Shown: positions 60,848-64,000 of the stretch, one piece after another
How the letters are laid out: each line of letters begins with the position of its first letter
Position numbering within the stretch: position 1 is the stretch's first letter
Source of the DNA: Kiritimatiellia bacterium
GTDB lineage: Bacteria; Verrucomicrobiota; Kiritimatiellia; RFP12; UBA1067
Assembly: GCA_027858965.1 (NCBI GenBank)
Contig: JAQIBS010000088.1
Location: 1 to 64,000, forward strand
Length of the DNA stretch: 64,000 bases
Direction: 5' to 3'
Notes under the pieces: model-generated
What the model saw: the letters and a program-made list of their open reading frames with translations, nothing else
What the model was told of the DNA's origin: nothing
Databases searched by the model: none
Position numbers and translations under genes: made by a program

Positions 60848-62380
60848 CTAGGTTCTGTCATACTTCCGGCCCAGTACACAAACCAGAAAACTGGCACCGC
60901 CGCCCACTACCATCCACCAAGGCCAGGCCAATTTAAAGGGGACTCCGAAAAGGAGGTTACTCCAATGAGGCAGACACCATGGCTGCACCATAAGCACGAC
61001 CAGAGCTCCTGTCCACAGAGCACGGACTGCTGAACGTTCGTTTCCTTGTCGAGTTAGAACTGCAGTCATGAAAACTCCGAACAAACCCGCATAGGAGAAG
61101 GTCAAAACACTTAACGCAAAATCAATCAGCCTTTGACCGCCCGCCTCCTGGAGAAAAACCGCCATTACCGCAAAAAATGTAAGAGCAGCGCCCATCAATA
61201 AAACATAGCTTCGGGAGTTGCCGAGCTCCTTTTTTTTACGCTCACTCTCAGAGAGTTCGGTCGGCAGATCCTTTTTCCGTAGATTTCCGTGAATGATACT
61301 GGCCAGGGCATTTACCGCTGAATCAAAACTGCTCATGGAGGCAGCCAGCATACCGCAGAGAGCCAGTCCCAATGCACCAGCAGGAAGTTGTTTTAAAATA
61401 TAAAAGGGGAAGATCTCACGGGTACCCTCCGGGACCACGGCGGGAGCTGCCGCCCCCATCACCTCAGGACATTGATAAAAGATATAAAGCAACGCCCCTA
61501 TAGCAAGAAACAGCAGAACGATAGGAACTTGAATGAGACGTGAAACCACAAGCGAAAGAGTGGCGCCCCACGCAGATTTGCAGGTCATCATTCGTTGTAC
61601 GCTATCCTGACAGCATCCGTATTGCGCCACATTCAGCAAGGCATAAGCACCTACAGCCGCCCATACTGTGTATGGCATATCAAAACGAAACTCAGGATTC
61701 CAGAAACGGAGTTTATTCCCAGTCGGTGCCTCACGCAGGGCATCTAAAATCCCGGAGAGGTCCAACGGAATTTGCGTAAACAACAGATATACGCAAAAAA
61801 CAGCCGCACCGGCCAGAATCAACACCTGCAGCACATCTGTCCAGATAACCGCCCTGATACCACCGCATACGGTATACAAAGTGGCTACTGCTCCGAGAAT
61901 TACAATCGAAAGAATCAGGGGCCATGTGTCGATTGATCCAAAAACCATGAGAGAGACCACAATTGAAGCAATAAAATGTCGGGTCCCCGCAGCCAGCAGT
62001 GTTCCGATCATAAAGAACCAGGAAGCCGCTATTTCAGCGCGAGGTCCGAATCGATTACGAAGATAGCCATAGATTGTCAGAGTCCCGGAGCGGTAGAGCA
62101 CCGGTATAATCAGAAATGCGGCAATCAACCCGCCTAAGGTACTGCCGATCAGCAGCATCATCCAGGTCAGGTCGCCGGTATATGAAACCTGCGGTACACC
62201 GACAAAGGTGCCTGCACTGAGAGCTGTAGCTGCCACGGAAGCCGAAGCTGCCCACCATGGCATATCACGATGAGAGAGAAAGAAACCATCGGCATCATCC
62301 GCTTTGCCGGAAAGCCACATTCCTATCACAATCAGCACTGTGAAAAATGCCGCAATAATCGTCCAATCAATCCATCCCAT
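60848..62380 (-). CDS. Sodium:solute symporter (SSS family)
   Basis: 510 aa with about 13 membrane segments. The N-terminal ADDADGFFLSHRDMPWWAASASVAATALSAGTFVGVP is the SSS motif, covering the first sodium-site helix. GYLRNRFG and YTVCGGIRAVIWTDVLQVLIL are further family hallmarks. Members take up sugars, amino acids or vitamins with Na+. It overlaps the FAD oxidoreductase gene by 14 bases and precedes an AraC regulator, which suggests uptake of a sugar or sugar acid. Confidence 0.94.
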   Translation of the reverse strand: MGWIDWTIIAAFFTVLIVIGMWLSGKADDADGFFLSHRDMPWWAASASVAATALSAGTFVGVPQVSYTGDLTWMMLLIGSTLGGLIAAFLIIPVLYRSGTLTIYGYLRNRFGPRAEIAASWFFMIGTLLAAGTRHFIASIVVSLMVFGSIDTWPLILSIVILGAVATLYTVCGGIRAVIWTDVLQVLILAGAAVFCVYLLFTQIPLDLSGILDALREAPTGNKLRFWNPEFRFDMPYTVWAAVGAYALLNVAQYGCCQDSVQRMMTCKSAWGATLSLVVSRLIQVPIVLLFLAIGALLYIFYQCPEVMGAAAPAVVPEGTREIFPFYILKQLPAGALGLALCGMLAASMSSFDSAVNALASIIHGNLRKKDLPTELSESERKKKELGNSRSYVLLMGAALTFFAVMAVFLQEAGGQRLIDFALSVLTFSYAGLFGVFMTAVLTRQGNERSAVRALWTGALVVLMVQPWCLPHWSNLLFGVPFKLAWPWWMVVGGGASFLVCVLGRKYDRT

Positions 62381-63941
62381 AATGCTCTCCGGTATTACCA
62401 GTTGCCATCTGCCGGCTATCTACACTGCCGTCACACTCGCCCGTACGCGGGTGGAGCCAGGCTGCTGTAGTACTGGAGACCTCATCGTAATCACCGGTAG
62501 TGGAGGGCTCTTCCAGCGGCAGCTGCCCCACTTTTTCAATCATCTGCACATTAGGAGATTCAAGAGTCCGTCCGATCTCAGCACCCTGTTTCTGTAAAAC
62601 ATCCTGGAGCTTAATCACCGAAACATCTCTTACATCACATCGTGATCGCACGGCCAACGCGGCTGCTGTTCCTACGGCCTGTCCCTGCCCCATGCAAATA
62701 GGAATAACGCGCGTCGAAGCAACCGCTTCATGCGTGGCAGACAAACATTTTCCAGCCATCATCAACCCATCAAGGCCGCGAGCGATAAGAGAACGGAATG
62801 GGATTGTGTACGGCAATACATTATGCGAATCCACCCAGGTCCCGGAGGGTCGATGAATATCAATGTGATAGGCCCCCATTGAAACAGCATCACAAAAAAC
62901 CCGCCCGCTGATCAGATCATCAGCGCTCAAAACATAATCACCGAGAATGCGCCGACTCTCCCGCACTCCGAGCATTGGAGCAATCTCCCGCAGATCAGCG
63001 GAGGCAAAACCAGGCACATACTTCTTAAAGAATCGAACCAGAGGTGGAATCTGACTATAAACGCAGCTGTAAGCATCATTCAGGCTTTCGGCATCTGTCG
63101 GATCCAGCCCAAGCACCCGGGTCATCACTACAAGAAACTCATCCGGTCGATGCAGCTTAACCCCCACGATGCGGGTTTGCGGCACATCAAGGTCTCCTGC
63201 CAATCTTGCTTTTTCCACCAGACTGGCAAAGCCACCGCAGACAACCACCTTCATGCTGTCCAGTCTGGCAGAGTTTTTCTTCAACAAATCAGGGTAGGCA
63301 CTCAACCACTCCCGATAATTCAGTTCAGGATCTTTGCATCCAGCAATAAAACCCTCACGATCAACGCCACCCAGCTTGAAAACGAGTGTGGGAGCCTGTA
63401 CCAATCCATCTTCCGTACGGCCCTTTGTCCACTCAGCTCCACCCATTACAGCAACATCTCCATCGCCACTGCAATCTATCACCACGGAACCAAGAATTTT
63501 TCTTTCACCGCTTTTATCGTTTATCACAACCCCGGTTATACGATCACCTTCGCGCAGAGTATCCACCACCTTGGCATGCATCATAACACGCACACCCGCC
63601 TCGGCACACATCTGCATGGCAATACATTTCCACCAGTGTCCATCAAAACTGAAGGCAGAGCTGCATTTTATATCGTATTCAAAAGGCGCGGCAGCTCCGA
63701 TACTCTGTAAGCGCTGCACAAACTCATACGGCAGCCCCTTCACAACCTGACGGTAATCGCGATCATGAAAACCCAGCCATGGCAAAGTAGTGGAGAGTCC
63801 TCCGAGAAAACCACTGGCTTCAATCAGGATGGTCTGGGCTCCATTACGCGCCGCTGACAGAGCTGCTGTCAATCCTGCGGCACCGGCGCCGACAACAATA
63901 ACCTCACTCTTAAGGTCTGTTTTATTTGGAAAAAGTTTCAT
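62367..63941 (-). CDS. FAD-dependent oxidoreductase (FAD_oxidored family)
   Basis: 524 aa, cytoplasmic. The N-terminal dinucleotide site is SEVIVVGAGAAGLTAALSAARNGAQTILIEASG, followed by FLGGLSTTLPWLGF. A second conserved block is VVIDCSGDGDVAVMGGAEW, and the C-terminal part has LIARGLDGLMMAGKCLSATHEAVASTRVIPICMGQGQAVGTAAALA. This is the same family as the second half of the protein at 31598, whose members act on unknown polar substrates, possibly sugars. It is the first gene of the operon that continues into the symporter. Confidence 0.92.
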   Translation of the reverse strand: MKLFPNKTDLKSEVIVVGAGAAGLTAALSAARNGAQTILIEASGFLGGLSTTLPWLGFHDRDYRQVVKGLPYEFVQRLQSIGAAAPFEYDIKCSSAFSFDGHWWKCIAMQMCAEAGVRVMMHAKVVDTLREGDRITGVVINDKSGERKILGSVVIDCSGDGDVAVMGGAEWTKGRTEDGLVQAPTLVFKLGGVDREGFIAGCKDPELNYREWLSAYPDLLKKNSARLDSMKVVVCGGFASLVEKARLAGDLDVPQTRIVGVKLHRPDEFLVVMTRVLGLDPTDAESLNDAYSCVYSQIPPLVRFFKKYVPGFASADLREIAPMLGVRESRRILGDYVLSADDLISGRVFCDAVSMGAYHIDIHRPSGTWVDSHNVLPYTIPFRSLIARGLDGLMMAGKCLSATHEAVASTRVIPICMGQGQAVGTAAALAVRSRCDVRDVSVIKLQDVLQKQGAEIGRTLESPNVQMIEKVGQLPLEEPSTTGDYDEVSSTTAAWLHPRTGECDGSVDSRQMATGNTGEHYGMD

Positions 63942-64000
63942 AAGATCATATTATCAAGCTTAGAGAACCCTCTTCAAACCCCAATCATTGCATAATCGTC

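Overview
The window most resembles a chromosomal segment of a PVC-superphylum bacterium, probably Kiritimatiellota or a close Lentisphaerota/Verrucomicrobiota relative. This is inferred from gene content, since no rRNA is present. The pointers are a complete type II secretion (T2SS) operon with PilM/N/O-like L and M subunits; exported proteins with autotransporter-associated beta-strand repeats; a ThuA/HEAT/discoidin protein; exported FAD-dependent oxidoreductases; a Tat-exported Gfo/Idh/MocA oxidoreductase; several SGNH and beta-propeller glycosidase-like proteins; and many simple and palindromic repeats between genes.

Layout. 1-3.1 kb: a small hypothetical gene, then rhamnose mutarotase (rhaM), an NCS1 permease and a YaiI/UPF0178 gene. 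3.1-7.1 kb: an HTH-like gene between inverted repeats, a TIM-barrel lipoprotein, a glycine-zipper lipoprotein and a DUF192 protein. 7.2-12.2 kb: two signalling pairs on the minus strand, an exported CXXCXGXG protein overlapping a Ser/Thr kinase, and a PAS histidine kinase one base from an NtrC-type sigma-54 activator. They are separated by a 31-unit array of 7-bp repeats. 12.7-15.8 kb: a DEAD-box helicase and rplM-rpsI with a good promoter. 15.8-28.3 kb: the T2SS cluster, transcribed E-F-G-H-I-J-K-L-M-D, with no recognisable gspC. 28.6-46.2 kb, plus strand: an EF-hand protein, two large beta-strand-repeat proteins, a double FAD oxidoreductase, an SGNH hydrolase whose catalytic blocks are in circularly permuted order, a Gfo/Idh/MocA enzyme and a ThuA-HEAT-F5/8C protein. 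All carry export signals and are plausible clients of the T2SS or of glycan scavenging. 46.3-49.5 kb: an ATP-grasp/P1-peptidase fusion overlapping an acetylpolyamine amidohydrolase. 49.5-54.1 kb: accessory DNA with a frameshifted DUF2007 gene, a DUF2059 gene, two toxin-antitoxin pairs, a palindromic element, a TOPRIM-like fragment and an SGNH hydrolase. Part of this lies between two 108-bp inverted repeats. 54.2-63.9 kb: two related glycosidase-like proteins, an exported two-repeat protein, and an FAD oxidoreductase-Na+/solute symporter-AraC group.

The most unusual features are: (1) at least nine loci of tandem repeats that all have a 7-bp period but different unit sequences, two of which switch unit family without losing phase, and one of which reads in frame into gspK; (2) the ligase/peptidase fusion with an amidohydrolase, which looks like a make-and-break amide cycle; (3) the permuted SGNH hydrolase. 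Coordinates come from reading the sequence. Family assignments rest on motifs and were not checked by database search.
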